Assembly: GCA_963814315.1 (NCBI GenBank)
Contig: CAWFCG010000001.1
Coordinates: 620,001 to 684,000 of the forward strand
Length of the DNA: 64,000 nucleotides
Reading direction: 5' to 3'
DNA from: JAFMJV01 sp963814315
GTDB taxonomy: Bacteria; Chloroflexota; Limnocylindria; Limnocylindrales; CSP1-4
In this document: positions 7,259-15,705 of the stretch, in pieces
Layout: every line of letters starts with the position of its first letter
Position numbering within the stretch: position 1 is the stretch's first letter
Notes under the pieces: generated by a model
Told to the model about the DNA's origin: nothing
Databases searched by the model: none
Seen by the model: the letters and a program-made list of their open reading frames with translations, nothing else
Translations under genes and position numbers: made by a program

Positions 7259-8578
7259 TCAGGCGATCTCACCCGGGGGCGCGGTGGCGGCCTCGGCCAA
7301 ACGGCCGGCCGGCAGCAGCTCGCGGTCGGCCGAGTCCTCCCAGACCGCATCCGACCAACGATAGGCCACGAAGGCCACGCTGCAGACGAGCAGGCCCGCC
7401 AACGCGAAGGGCGTGACGGAGCCGTCGTATGCCGCGTCGATCAAGGCACCGATGATGGCACCGCCGAGCGTTGCGATGGCCCCGATGATCGCCGCCGCCG
7501 TGCCCGCGACACGACCCATCGGCATCATCGCGGCAGAGTTCAGGTTGGGCATCACGAATGAGTGCGTCACCAGGATGGGCAGCACCCCGACCAGGTACAG
7601 CCAGAACGGCGGATGCCCGCCGGTAGACAGCGCGATGACCACGAAGACCGTGGTCGCGGCAAGGTAGCCAGTCAGTGCGAAGCGCACCATCCGTCGCAGC
7701 CCGAAGCGGTCGATCAGCCTGGGATTGAAGAGCATCGCGGCACCCAGCATCAGCGACGCCCCACCGAAGACAAGAGGAAACCACGGCCCCAGGCCGAAGA
7801 CGTCGTCGATGATCAGCTCGGTGGAGGCGAGGTACGAAGCGAAGAACCCGAAGACCGCCATCTGCGCGATGGTGAAGCCCATGGCGAAGCGGCTGCCGAG
7901 CACCACGCGCGCGGCCGTCCACAGCCGGGAAGCTCTGAGGGGAAGGCGTCGTTCGGCGGGGAGCGTCTCCGGCAAGCGCCTGGCCCAGAGACCTGCGGCC
8001 AGCGCGGCGACCACGAAGAACGCGAAGATCCAGCGCCAGTCACCGATGGCGAGCACGGCCGCGCCCAACGATGGTGCCATCATCGGCACCAGCAGGAACA
8101 CGGCCATGATGTACGAGAGCACCTTGGCCATCTGGTCACCGCGGTAGCGATCACGAATCGTGCCCTGGGTCATGATGCGGATGGCCGCGGCACCAAGACC
8201 ACCCACGAAACGCAGCAGCAGCAGGATGGTCAGCGACGGCGCCAGCGCCGCCCCCAGTGCCGCCAACGAATAGATGACGAGGCCCACCCAGAGGATGCGC
8301 TTGCGACCGAGCGCGTCGGACAACGGACCCCAGAGCAGTTGTCCCGAACCGAAACCCACCAGGAACACGGTGATGACCGGGGCGATGGCCGTCGAATCCG
8401 GCGCCAGGCCAAAGCTCGATCGCATCTCCGCGAAGGCCGGCAGCATCATGTCGATGGCCAGGGCCGTCAGAGCCATGAGCATGGAGATGAGCACGATGAA
8501 TTCGCGCTTGCCCATCGGGTCGACCGACTCGTCGGCCACCGGCTTGTGGGCAGGGTGCCCGTGGCGGAGAGCGGTCAT
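7259..8578 (-). CDS. MFS efflux transporter, Bcr/CflA type
   Basis: A 439-residue protein with about 12 predicted membrane helices. Family marks include TALAIDMMLPAFAEM in helix 1, GPLSDALGRKRIL (the MFS loop 2-3 signature), RFVGGLGAAAIRI in helix 4 and the DRYRGDQMAKVLSYIM segment that is characteristic of Bcr/CflA drug exporters. It should export small drugs or metabolites by proton antiport. The gene lies upstream of the kinase operon on the same strand. The 108-base gap with its own promoter and operators makes joint control unlikely but read-through possible. Confidence 0.87.
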   Translation of the reverse strand: MTALRHGHPAHKPVADESVDPMGKREFIVLISMLMALTALAIDMMLPAFAEMRSSFGLAPDSTAIAPVITVFLVGFGSGQLLWGPLSDALGRKRILWVGLVIYSLAALGAALAPSLTILLLLRFVGGLGAAAIRIMTQGTIRDRYRGDQMAKVLSYIMAVFLLVPMMAPSLGAAVLAIGDWRWIFAFFVVAALAAGLWARRLPETLPAERRLPLRASRLWTAARVVLGSRFAMGFTIAQMAVFGFFASYLASTELIIDDVFGLGPWFPLVFGGASLMLGAAMLFNPRLIDRFGLRRMVRFALTGYLAATTVFVVIALSTGGHPPFWLYLVGVLPILVTHSFVMPNLNSAAMMPMGRVAGTAAAIIGAIATLGGAIIGALIDAAYDGSVTPFALAGLLVCSVAFVAYRWSDAVWEDSADRELLPAGRLAEAATAPPGEIA

Positions 8579-8602
8579 CGGCCGATGCTCAACAAACAGC
8601 CC

Positions 8603-9299
8603 TTAGCTCAGGTCGAGCGGTGTGCCGACCGAGCGCCGGGCAGCGCGGGCCACCCGCAGGAAGTTGGAGACGTGAGCGACCGGCCGAATGTGGCTGCCGG
8701 CATCCTCATAGATGGTGGGGATGGGCACCCAATCGATGGCCAGGCCAGCCCGGATGGCGTCCGTGATCGATCTCCACCTCGAACTCGAAGCCGGGTTCCT
8801 TGCTCAAAAGCAGATGTCCCAGCAACGGCTGCCCGATGAGTCGATAGCCCGACTGGTTGTCATCGATGTGGCGACCGACGGCCCAGCTGAAGGTCCGCGT
8901 GCCGAGAACGTTGGCCACTCGGCGCGAGAGCGGCATCTGGCCAAAGTCACGGCGGCCGATGATCAGCGGCGCACGACTCGAACGCCACCGCGCCAGAAAG
9001 TCGGGAACGCAGGCTGGGTCGTGCTGGCCATCGGCATCGAGCGTCAGCACCGCCTCCGCACCTTCCGCGAGAGCGTGTCGGAACCCGTGTCGTAGCGCCG
9101 CGCCCTTGCCCTGGTTGGGCCGCTGCTGCAGCACCTCGGCTCCCGCAGCTTCGGCCACCGCGGCCGTGTCGTCTGTGGAGCCGTCATCGACCACCAGGAC
9201 CGGCAGGTGCTCCGCCGTCGCGCGCACGACCGTATCGAGCGTCGCCGCCGCCTGGTAGGCAGGGATGACGGCGATGACACCGGGCGCTCGGGAACTCAT
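8603..9299 (-). pseudogene. Glycosyltransferase family 2 (polyprenyl-phosphate mannosyltransferase-like), frameshifted
   Basis: The N-terminal 175 residues are a clear GT2 domain: VIAVIPAYQAAATLD, VVDDGSTDDTA, the DxD motif TLDADGQHDP and GYRLIGQPLL. After GFEFEVEI the frame breaks. The expected C-terminus (TDAIRAGLAIDWVPIPTIY, then SHIRPVAHVSNFLRVA) reads on perfectly in the next frame to the TAA at 8603. At the break the sequence is GATCGATC (8765-8772); removing one GATC restores the family reading. Unrepaired, the protein would end at 8706 (197 residues) with a foreign tail. The family transfers sugar from a nucleotide donor to polyprenyl phosphate or builds glycolipids. A 4-base duplication by assembly error or a recent mutation are both possible. 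Confidence 0.8.
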
Positions 9300-9402
9300 A
9301 CCCCCATCGTAGGACGGAGGAAAGCATCAGACATCGGTCCACGACAATCTCTCGCGACGCACACCGGTCCATCGCGAGAGGCGGCCCGGATCGATCGACA
9401 TC

Positions 9403-9519
9403 TCAACCAGGGTCGCGCCCTGACCCCACGACTGGTGTCTCCATGATGCGTTGAAGGTAGTCCTCGCGATCCGGATCGCCGAACAGGATGGTCAGGATGG
9501 CCAAGGTGTCACGGATCAC
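9403..9519 (-). pseudogene. Decayed VapC-type PIN toxin remnant
   Basis: The GTG at 9519 overlaps the vapB stop (GTGA), the normal vapBC arrangement. The first 33 residues (VIRDTLAILTILFGDPDRED onwards) resemble the start of PIN-domain toxins, including the first catalytic aspartate. The frame ends at 9403. One base earlier in register, the classic second PIN motif ATLVEMSI with its glutamate is readable around 9411-9423, but no PIN C-terminus follows. The toxin is thus frameshifted and truncated, and almost certainly inactive. Confidence 0.6.
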
Positions 9520-9788
9520 GATCCTTGCTCGTCGTAGCCGAGCCGCTCATCCTGCTCCGATCGCGTCAGCACATGGCCACGTGTCCCATCTGGCAGGCTC
9601 CGCCACACGGAGTCAGCGAGCCAGGCCCTGAGGGCACGCTCGCGGCTCGCGGTGGGGCTTGAGATCTCGAGTCTGGCCTTGCGTTCCTGTAGCGCCACGC
9701 GGATGGCACCGGACCTGGATTCGCCGGTCATAGATTCGACTTCCCGGGCAAGTTGCTCCGTCCGCGGATCCTTGATGTCCAATGGCAT
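9516..9788 (-). CDS. vapB: VapB-like ribbon-helix-helix antitoxin (Rv0623 type)
   Basis: A 90-residue protein beginning MPLDIKDPRTEQLAREV and continuing with SRSGAIRVALQERKARL, the hallmark N-terminus of the Rv0623-type VapB antitoxins. The N-terminal half binds operator DNA; the C-terminal half normally wraps the VapC toxin. I chose ATG 9788 because it matches the usual family start; an upstream ATG at 9821 would add 11 residues. The cognate toxin frame follows with a GTGA overlap but is broken. The antitoxin may survive as an orphan autoregulator or as protection against other VapC toxins. Confidence 0.75.
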   Translation of the reverse strand: MPLDIKDPRTEQLAREVESMTGESRSGAIRVALQERKARLEISSPTASRERALRAWLADSVWRSLPDGTRGHVLTRSEQDERLGYDEQGS

Positions 9789-9831
9789 GGTGCAACGATG
9801 CTCCGGATGGTGTAATGCCATCCCAGTGGGT

Positions 9832-11559
9832 CTAGTCGATCATGATCGCGTCGGGTGCAGGAACGCCGGTCGGCGTCGTCGCCCTGGAGGCCGGCAGCCG
9901 CCGGTTGAGCGCGAACTCACGCATGGCCGTGGCGCCTGAGAGGTTGTAGACCTCCTTGAAGCCATGCTGCGCGAGGATGCGAGTACCCAGATAGGATCGC
10001 ATCCCGGAGCGGCACGCCACGATCGTCGGCTTCGAGGGATCAAGCTCATCGAGCCGGTCGCGAAGCTGGTCAAGCGGGATGTTGATGATGTCGTCACAGT
10101 CGGCCAGTGGCAGCGCCGCGACCTCGAACGGCTCACGCACATCCACCGTCTGGTACGGGCACAGGTCGATGTCGGGCTGCACCACCCGGGCAAGGCCGGC
10201 CAGATGGTTCTCCGCCGCGAATGCTGCCATGTGCAGCGAATCTTTGGCCGAGCCGAATGGTGGCGCATAGGCGAGGTCGAGCTCGGCGAGGTCGTGAACG
10301 TCGCCGCCGAAGTGGGTCAACGTGGCGATGATGTCCAGGCGCTTGTCGACGCCGTCACCACCGCAGGCCTGGACACCGAGGACCTTGCCAGTGCCCTCCT
10401 CGAAGGTGAGCTTCAGGGCCATGGCCTGGGCGCCCGGGTAGTAACCGGCGTGATGGTTGGCGATGACGTGGACGGCAGTGGCATCGAAGCCGGCGTCGCG
10501 CGCCGCTCGCAACGAGAGGCCGGTGATACCGGCGGTGGTGCCGAAGACGCGCACGATGGACGTGCCCCAGACCGACGGCGCCGGACGCGACGAGCCCGTA
10601 GCCGCGTGCTCACCGGCCAGCCGCCCGCTGCGGTTGGCAGGACCGGCGAGCGGCACGCGCATCTTGGCACCGGTGCTGCCGAATGTATATTCGGCCGCGT
10701 CACCGACCGCATAGATGTCCGGGTCGTTGGTGCGCATGAAGTCGTCGGTGGCGATGCCACGACCGGCACCGAGCACCAATCCGGCATCCTCAGCCAGCTT
10801 GACGTTGGGCCGGACACCGACCCCCAGCAGGATCAGGTCGGCAGGCAGACGTGTGCCGTCGGCCAGCACCGCAGCCACGGCCCGACCGTCGCGCTCCTCG
10901 ATCCAGGCGATGCCGTTGCCGAGCTCCAGGCGCACGCCGTTGTACTCCAGCTGGCGGTGCAGCGGCTCGACCATCTCACGGTCCAGGAAGGGCATGACCT
11001 GCGGCTGCATCTCGACCAGGGCCACATCAAGCCCCTTGCGCCGGAACTGCTCGACCGTCTCAAGGCCCACGTAGCCGCCGCCGATAACGACCACCTGACG
11101 AGCCTCGGGCATGGCCGCGGCGATGCGGTCGCAGTCCTCCAGGTTGCGCAGGGTGAAGACACCATCCGCGTCGGCACCCGGGATCGGCGGCACCAAAGGG
11201 TCGGCACCCGGAGCCAGGATCAGCTTGTCGTAAACCTCGCTGTAGGTGCGGCCGCCGTCCAGATCGGAGACGCTGATGGTCTTGGCCGCACGGTCGATGG
11301 ACACCACCTCATGGCGCGTGCGCACCTCGATATGGAAGCGGCGCTTGAACAGCTCCGGCTTGGCGACCAGCAACTTGTCGCGGTCGCTGATCTCGCCACC
11401 AAGGTAGTACGGGAGACCGCAGTTGGCGAAGGAGACATAGGAATCGCGCTCGAAGATGATGATGCGCGCGTCCTCATTCATGCGGCGAGCGCGGGCGGCA
11501 GCGGAAGCGCCACCAGCCACGCCACCGACGATGAGGATGGTCGGGGCAGAGTCGGTCAC
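9832..11559 (-). CDS. CoA-disulfide reductase / NADH-dependent persulfide reductase with rhodanese domain
   Basis: A 575-residue fusion. Residues 1-440 are a pyridine nucleotide-disulfide reductase: FAD loop IVGGVAGGASAAARARR, a single redox cysteine C47 in SFANCGLPYY, and NAD loop VVVIGGGYVGLE near 160. The last 110 residues are a rhodanese domain with DVREPFEVA and the sulfur-carrying cysteine C516 (ACRSGMRS). This matches CoADR-RHD enzymes, which reduce CoA disulfide or CoA/sulfane-sulfur persulfides with NAD(P)H in the cytoplasm. The redox cysteines of both domains are intact. A DsbB homolog lies divergently 0.5 kb away, hinting at a small thiol-redox neighbourhood, but no operon is shared. 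Confidence 0.9.
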   Translation of the reverse strand: MTDSAPTILIVGGVAGGASAAARARRMNEDARIIIFERDSYVSFANCGLPYYLGGEISDRDKLLVAKPELFKRRFHIEVRTRHEVVSIDRAAKTISVSDLDGGRTYSEVYDKLILAPGADPLVPPIPGADADGVFTLRNLEDCDRIAAAMPEARQVVVIGGGYVGLETVEQFRRKGLDVALVEMQPQVMPFLDREMVEPLHRQLEYNGVRLELGNGIAWIEERDGRAVAAVLADGTRLPADLILLGVGVRPNVKLAEDAGLVLGAGRGIATDDFMRTNDPDIYAVGDAAEYTFGSTGAKMRVPLAGPANRSGRLAGEHAATGSSRPAPSVWGTSIVRVFGTTAGITGLSLRAARDAGFDATAVHVIANHHAGYYPGAQAMALKLTFEEGTGKVLGVQACGGDGVDKRLDIIATLTHFGGDVHDLAELDLAYAPPFGSAKDSLHMAAFAAENHLAGLARVVQPDIDLCPYQTVDVREPFEVAALPLADCDDIINIPLDQLRDRLDELDPSKPTIVACRSGMRSYLGTRILAQHGFKEVYNLSGATAMREFALNRRLPASRATTPTGVPAPDAIMID

Positions 11560-12075
11560 AGTTCGGTCTCCGGTTCGGAGTGGGCTCGGTTGTCACCGTT
11601 GATACTGGGTCTCAGAACTCCGGCTGACATCGGCCGCGGGTCCCCGATTCGGTGAGCCATGCGGACCCTTGCTACCGACGGACATCGACAAGCGGGTGCT
11701 GTGGGAGCGTGGTGACCATCTACCGGCTCGGCGAGCACGGCCTGGACATCACCGTCGAGCCGCGGGGCGGCGCCTACGATCGCAACGAGTGGACCAACGC
11801 CCGCCTGCGACGCGCCGGCACCGCCCGCACAGGTTCTGCCTGCCAGCGTCCCCTCGCTCTGTGGTGCGTTGAGGCCAGCTTCGTGCGCCTGCACCCACCC
11901 CGTCGTCGCCAGGCTCCACGACGGGTCGAACTCACCGATGTCGATCGTGACGACCACGAGATCAAGGGTCGGTCGCTGCCACCTGACCCTCCATTGGACT
12001 CGTCCCTATCAGGCATCATACGCAAATGCACAGCAGTCCAGCGACCATTCGAGCCGTGCCGCGACGAGTGATGTA
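11560..12075. other. 516-base gap without a recognised gene
   Basis: It lies between the divergent CoA-disulfide reductase and DsbB genes. Overlapping frames exist on both strands (for example 11652-12071 plus), but none shows a familiar domain or a good ribosome site. No repeats or strong hairpins stand out. It presumably holds both promoters. Confidence 0.4.
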
Positions 12076-12660
12076 ATGGAGATCGGCACCGTCGTCTTCG
12101 TCTACGGGGTCTTTGCCCTCATCGGGATCGTGGCCCTCTTCTGGCTGGGCCTGATGTTCGTCGCCTCACGCCTGTCCGAGTCGGTCGACCAAAGCTTCAG
12201 GCGACTCTGTCGGCGACTCAGCCCGTTGGCCATCACCGGCGCCTGGGCGGCAGCCACGCTGGCGATGGCCGGAAGTCTCTACTTCAGCGAGATCGCGCAC
12301 TACACGCCGTGCACGCTGTGCTGGTACCAGCGCATCGCGATGTACCCGTTGGTGCTGATCCTCGCCATCGCCGCGATCCGCAAGGACATCGGCATCCGGC
12401 GCTACGCCGTGCCACTGGCCGCAGTTGGCGCGGTCATCTCCGGTTACCACTACCTGCTGGAGTGGTTCCCCCAGATCGACACCGGTGCCTGCACGGTGGG
12501 CATACCGTGTACACAAGTGTGGTTCCGTGAGTTCGGCTTCGTGAGCCTGCCGCTGCTGGCGCTGGTGGCGTTCGGCCTGGTCATCGCGATGCTGCTCATC
12601 CCGCCGCGCGAGCCCGCTCCTGATGAGACCGCCGCCGAGGACGAGGCGCCAGCAGGCTGA
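12076..12660 (+). CDS. dsbB: DsbB/BdbC-type disulfide bond oxidoreductase (membrane)
   Basis: A 194-residue protein with one extra N-terminal membrane helix followed by the four-helix DsbB fold. The first redox pair is C79/C82 (TPCTLCWYQR), the second C139/C145 (GACTVGIPCTQVW). It reoxidises an extracytoplasmic thioredoxin-fold partner and passes electrons to quinone. No DsbA partner is in the window. I chose ATG 12076, which starts directly before the first helix; the ribosome site is weak. Its stop codon (12658-12660) directly abuts the stop of the convergent cyclodeaminase-like gene, leaving no terminator between them. Confidence 0.88.
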   Translation: MEIGTVVFVYGVFALIGIVALFWLGLMFVASRLSESVDQSFRRLCRRLSPLAITGAWAAATLAMAGSLYFSEIAHYTPCTLCWYQRIAMYPLVLILAIAAIRKDIGIRRYAVPLAAVGAVISGYHYLLEWFPQIDTGACTVGIPCTQVWFREFGFVSLPLLALVAFGLVIAMLLIPPREPAPDETAAEDEAPAG

Positions 12661-13602
12661 CTATCTCACCACGGCCTCCACGACCGCGGAGGCGATGGCG
12701 ATGTCCTGGACGGCCACGCCGGTCGAATCGAAAACGGTGATCTGCTCGGCTGACGTTCGCCCCCTGGCCTCCCCTGCCAGCAGCGTCCCCAGCTCGACGG
12801 CCTTGTCCGAGCCGATCGCCCCAGTGGCCAAGGCGCGTGCGATCTCGCCACGCGTGCGGGACTGCTGCAGGCTGTCGGCCACGACCACGTCCGCCAGCGT
12901 CAGCACGTCGGCAGCCAGTTCCTGTTTCTCGGCCGTGTCCGAGCCGATGGCATTGATGTGTGTGCCGGAGTGGATGTCGGACGCATGCAGCAGCGGCTCG
13001 GTCGAGGGCGTGGTGGTCACGATGAGGTCGGCAGCCTGTGCGACGCCGGTCGGCGAGTGCGCCACCTCCACCAGGAAGCCGGCGGTCGTCATGTCGGTGC
13101 GGTAGCGCTCGACCCGCACTGGATCCCGGCCCCAGACGATCAGCGAGCGCGTAGCGAACAGCGGCGCCAGATGCTGCACCTGCAGTCGAGCCTGCGTTCC
13201 CGTGCCCAGCACGCCGATGCGCTCCACGTCGGTGCGCGCCAGAGCCTTGGCACCGATGGCACCAGCCACGGCCGTTCGCACATCCGTTAGCCAGCCTTCG
13301 TCAAAGAGCAGGGCCTCCGGCTCTCCAGTGTCCGAGCGGAAGACCAGCATCAGGCCGTTGCTCGAGGGCAACCCGCGCGTGGCGTTGCCGTAGAAGCCCG
13401 AGGCGATCTTGATGACGTAGTGGCAGTCGCCGCGGATGGCACCGTACTTGATGTGGACCTCGCCATCGTCCAGCAGCAACTCCCCCAAAGGCGGCACGAT
13501 GGCGCGCCCGGCTGAATAGTCGCGAAAGGCCCCCTCGATCAGCGGTAGCAGATCAACGCCCGCTAGCGTCTTTTCGATCTCGGCCCGATCGATGATCCTC
13601 AT
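12661..13602 (-). CDS. Ornithine cyclodeaminase / mu-crystallin family protein (EutC/BhcD-like)
   Basis: A 313-residue protein of normal family length. It has an N-terminal dimerisation part (LPLIEGAFRDYSAGR), the substrate segment HIKYGAIRGDCHYVIKIASGFYGN, and a Rossmann motif GVLGTGTQARLQVQHL near residue 128. Members include ornithine cyclodeaminase, alanine dehydrogenase, ectoine-utilisation EutC and iminosuccinate reductase BhcD. The start overlaps the stop of a threonine-dehydratase-like gene (ATGA, 13599-13602). Pairing with that gene is typical of EutB-EutC and BhcB-BhcD, so an NAD(P)H-dependent imine reductase or a related role is favoured over ornithine cyclisation. The substrate is not proven. 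Confidence 0.83.
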   Translation of the reverse strand: MRIIDRAEIEKTLAGVDLLPLIEGAFRDYSAGRAIVPPLGELLLDDGEVHIKYGAIRGDCHYVIKIASGFYGNATRGLPSSNGLMLVFRSDTGEPEALLFDEGWLTDVRTAVAGAIGAKALARTDVERIGVLGTGTQARLQVQHLAPLFATRSLIVWGRDPVRVERYRTDMTTAGFLVEVAHSPTGVAQAADLIVTTTPSTEPLLHASDIHSGTHINAIGSDTAEKQELAADVLTLADVVVADSLQQSRTRGEIARALATGAIGSDKAVELGTLLAGEARGRTSAEQITVFDSTGVAVQDIAIASAVVEAVVR

Positions 13603-14552
13603 GCGATGACCCGCCGCAGCTTGCCCAGGCCGACGTTGCCACCACAGAGGATGACGGCCGTAGTGCCATCGACCGCCGTCGCGGCAGAGCGAGCCGCCGC
13701 ATAGGCCATGGCGGCCGAGCCCTCCACAAGTTGGTGCTCGATCTCGATGAGGTCGAGGAACGCCCTACGGATGTCGCCTTCCTCCACCGTCACGAAGTCA
13801 TCCAGCAGCCCGGCCAGGATGTCGAAGGTGATGGCCTCAACCTCCACACCGCCGGCGGTGCCATCGCTCAAGGTGGGCTCGGATGGCAGGTCCAGGATTC
13901 GACCGGCGCGGAGCGAGTGGTACATCACGGCCGACGCGGCAGGCGAACAGCCGATGATGCGAGTCGTCGGCGAGAGCGCTTTGATGACCCCCGCCACGCC
14001 CGAGGCCAGCCCGCCACCACCGACCGCCACGTAGACAGCAGCAAGGTCGTCGACCTGCTCGAGAAGCTCCAACCCCAGCGTGCCCTGCCCACCGATGACC
14101 TGCCGGTCGTTGTAGGGCGAGATGTAGGTCATGCCGCGCTCGGCCGCCAACGCCCGCGCCGCCGTCTCACTATCGACGCTATCTGAGCCGCGGACCTGGA
14201 TGTGGCCGCCCAGCCGCTCGATGGCCGCGAGCTTGGCAGGGCTGGCGTTGTCGGGCACGACCACCAGCGCATCGGCACCGACGATCTTCGCCGCGTAGGC
14301 AACCGCGGCCCCATGGTTGCCGGTCGAAGCGGTGACGATGCCGCGGTCCATCTCATCTGAGGAGAGCGAGAGCACCTTGCTGAGTGCCCCGCGCGCCTTG
14401 AAGGAGCCTGTGTGCTGCAGGTTCTCGCACTTGAGCACGACCTGCGAACCGATCTCCACGGTCAGTCCGACCGCAGGCACGACCGGGGTCGTCAGCAGGT
14501 GCGGTCGGATCCGAGCCTCGGCAGCCCGGACGTCGGCCGCGACATCGATCAC
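13599..14552 (-). CDS. Threonine dehydratase-like PLP enzyme (EutB/BhcB-like)
   Basis: A fold-type II PLP enzyme of 317 residues. The Schiff-base lysine is K52 (TGSFKARGA). The phosphate and substrate loops TASTGNHGAAVAY and VGGGGLASGV are intact, and CGGNVGLG closes the fold. It has no ACT regulatory domain, so it is the short catabolic form. The start is GTG 14552, overlapping the aminotransferase stop as GTGA; the longer in-frame extension upstream lies wholly inside that gene. Likely reactions are dehydration-deamination of threonine, serine or 3-hydroxyaspartate. Its company (a cyclodeaminase-like reductase and an aminotransferase) recalls hydroxyaspartate or ectoine breakdown. Confidence 0.85.
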   Translation of the reverse strand: MIDVAADVRAAEARIRPHLLTTPVVPAVGLTVEIGSQVVLKCENLQHTGSFKARGALSKVLSLSSDEMDRGIVTASTGNHGAAVAYAAKIVGADALVVVPDNASPAKLAAIERLGGHIQVRGSDSVDSETAARALAAERGMTYISPYNDRQVIGGQGTLGLELLEQVDDLAAVYVAVGGGGLASGVAGVIKALSPTTRIIGCSPAASAVMYHSLRAGRILDLPSEPTLSDGTAGGVEVEAITFDILAGLLDDFVTVEEGDIRRAFLDLIEIEHQLVEGSAAMAYAAARSAATAVDGTTAVILCGGNVGLGKLRRVIA

Positions 14553-15673
14553 TTGCGCAGTTCGAGCACCGACTGGTGGATGCGCTCCAGTCCATCGAGC
14601 AGCTGCGGCTCGGGCACCGCGAACGACAGTCGGATGTGGTGCTCCAGGCCGAAGTGGTCGCCGGGCACGATGAGCACGCTGCGCTCGTCTCGGAGCTGCT
14701 CCATCCACTCGGTCGAGCTGATGGGCAGGTCGTACTTGAGGAAGGTGATAGCCGCGGCATCAGGCGGGGTGCCGGTGAAGACGCCGTCCTGCTCACTGAG
14801 CCACTCGCCCAGCAGGCCGTAGCCACCCTTCAGCAGCATCCTCGTCCGCGCCAGGATCTGCGGGCGCACCTTGGGAGACAGCGCTGTGGCGGTGAGATGG
14901 TTGGACAGCATGGTGGTAGCGATGGTGATGTACTCGTGGCGGCGCCACATGTCCGCCACCGCCCCCGCCGGACCCACCGTCCAGCCCACGCGCAGTCCGG
15001 GCAGCCCGTAGGCCTTGCTCATCGAGCCCTGCGCCAGCACCTTGTCGTAGCGTCCGTAGAACGAGGGCGTCTCCTCATCTCGGTCGCGCTCGGCACCGCG
15101 GTAGACCTCGTCGGCCAGCAACCATGCGCCCGAGCGCTGGGCTGCCGCCACCACCGCGTCCATCTCCGCCTCGCTCATGATGCGGCCGGTGGGGTTGTTG
15201 GGGTTGACCACGCAGATCATCTTCGTGTCCGCGCTCGCCGCCACTTCGAGGGCGGCTGTATCCAGTGCCCAGTCGCGATCTACGTCAAGGTAGACCTCCT
15301 TGACACAGCAACCTCGGTTCCTGGCCACACCCCAGACCTGCATGTAGTTGGGCAGCACGATGACGACCTCATCGCCCGGCTCGGTGAAGGTATTGATGGC
15401 GAGGTAATTGGCCTCGGCCGCACCGACCGTGACCAGCACATCGTTGGTGGTGGCTCCGGGATACATCGCCGCGATGGCCTCTCGCAGCTCGACGGTTCCG
15501 TTGGCCTGCGGATAGGACATGCCCATGTCCGCCAGGTCGCCAGCCTCGCGCCCGTCCATGGCCAGCAGCTCGCCCAGTGTCATGGGGTGCACGCCACTCT
15601 CGGACAGGTTGATGTCCACGGCGTTCTCCCACTCGGACATCATCTGTTCCATCACGAATGGCTGGAAGGGCAT
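14549..15673 (-). CDS. Class I/II PLP-dependent aminotransferase
   Basis: A fold-type I aminotransferase of 374 residues. Recognisable elements are VTVGAAEANYLAI, the VNPNNPTGR motif (N160-P161), LADEVY (D188, Y191), the catalytic lysine K220 in GSMSKAYGLPGLRVGW and the final arginine segment HHIRLSFAVPE. It is the first gene of a three-gene overlapping set with the dehydratase- and cyclodeaminase-like genes. AGGAG lies 7 bases before ATG 15673, 32 bases after the LtrA stop. The sequence style is reminiscent of capreomycidine-synthase-like and related aminotransferases, but I cannot assign the amino donor or acceptor. Confidence 0.85.
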   Translation of the reverse strand: MPFQPFVMEQMMSEWENAVDINLSESGVHPMTLGELLAMDGREAGDLADMGMSYPQANGTVELREAIAAMYPGATTNDVLVTVGAAEANYLAINTFTEPGDEVVIVLPNYMQVWGVARNRGCCVKEVYLDVDRDWALDTAALEVAASADTKMICVVNPNNPTGRIMSEAEMDAVVAAAQRSGAWLLADEVYRGAERDRDEETPSFYGRYDKVLAQGSMSKAYGLPGLRVGWTVGPAGAVADMWRRHEYITIATTMLSNHLTATALSPKVRPQILARTRMLLKGGYGLLGEWLSEQDGVFTGTPPDAAAITFLKYDLPISSTEWMEQLRDERSVLIVPGDHFGLEHHIRLSFAVPEPQLLDGLERIHQSVLELRK

Positions 15674-15705
15674 GGCAGGACTCCTGTAACGGGTGGTCGG
15701 CGTGC

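Noticed and set aside
7562..8839. 425-residue plus-strand open frame
   Set aside because: It is antisense to the Bcr/CflA transporter and the end of the glycosyltransferase; highly charged nonsense composition.
9964..11655. 563-residue plus-strand open frame
   Set aside because: It runs entirely antisense to the CoA-disulfide reductase gene, with His/Arg/Gly-rich nonsense composition.
11652..12071. Possible small gene upstream of dsbB
   Set aside because: No recognisable domain, competing frame on the other strand, no ribosome site; reported only as a gap.
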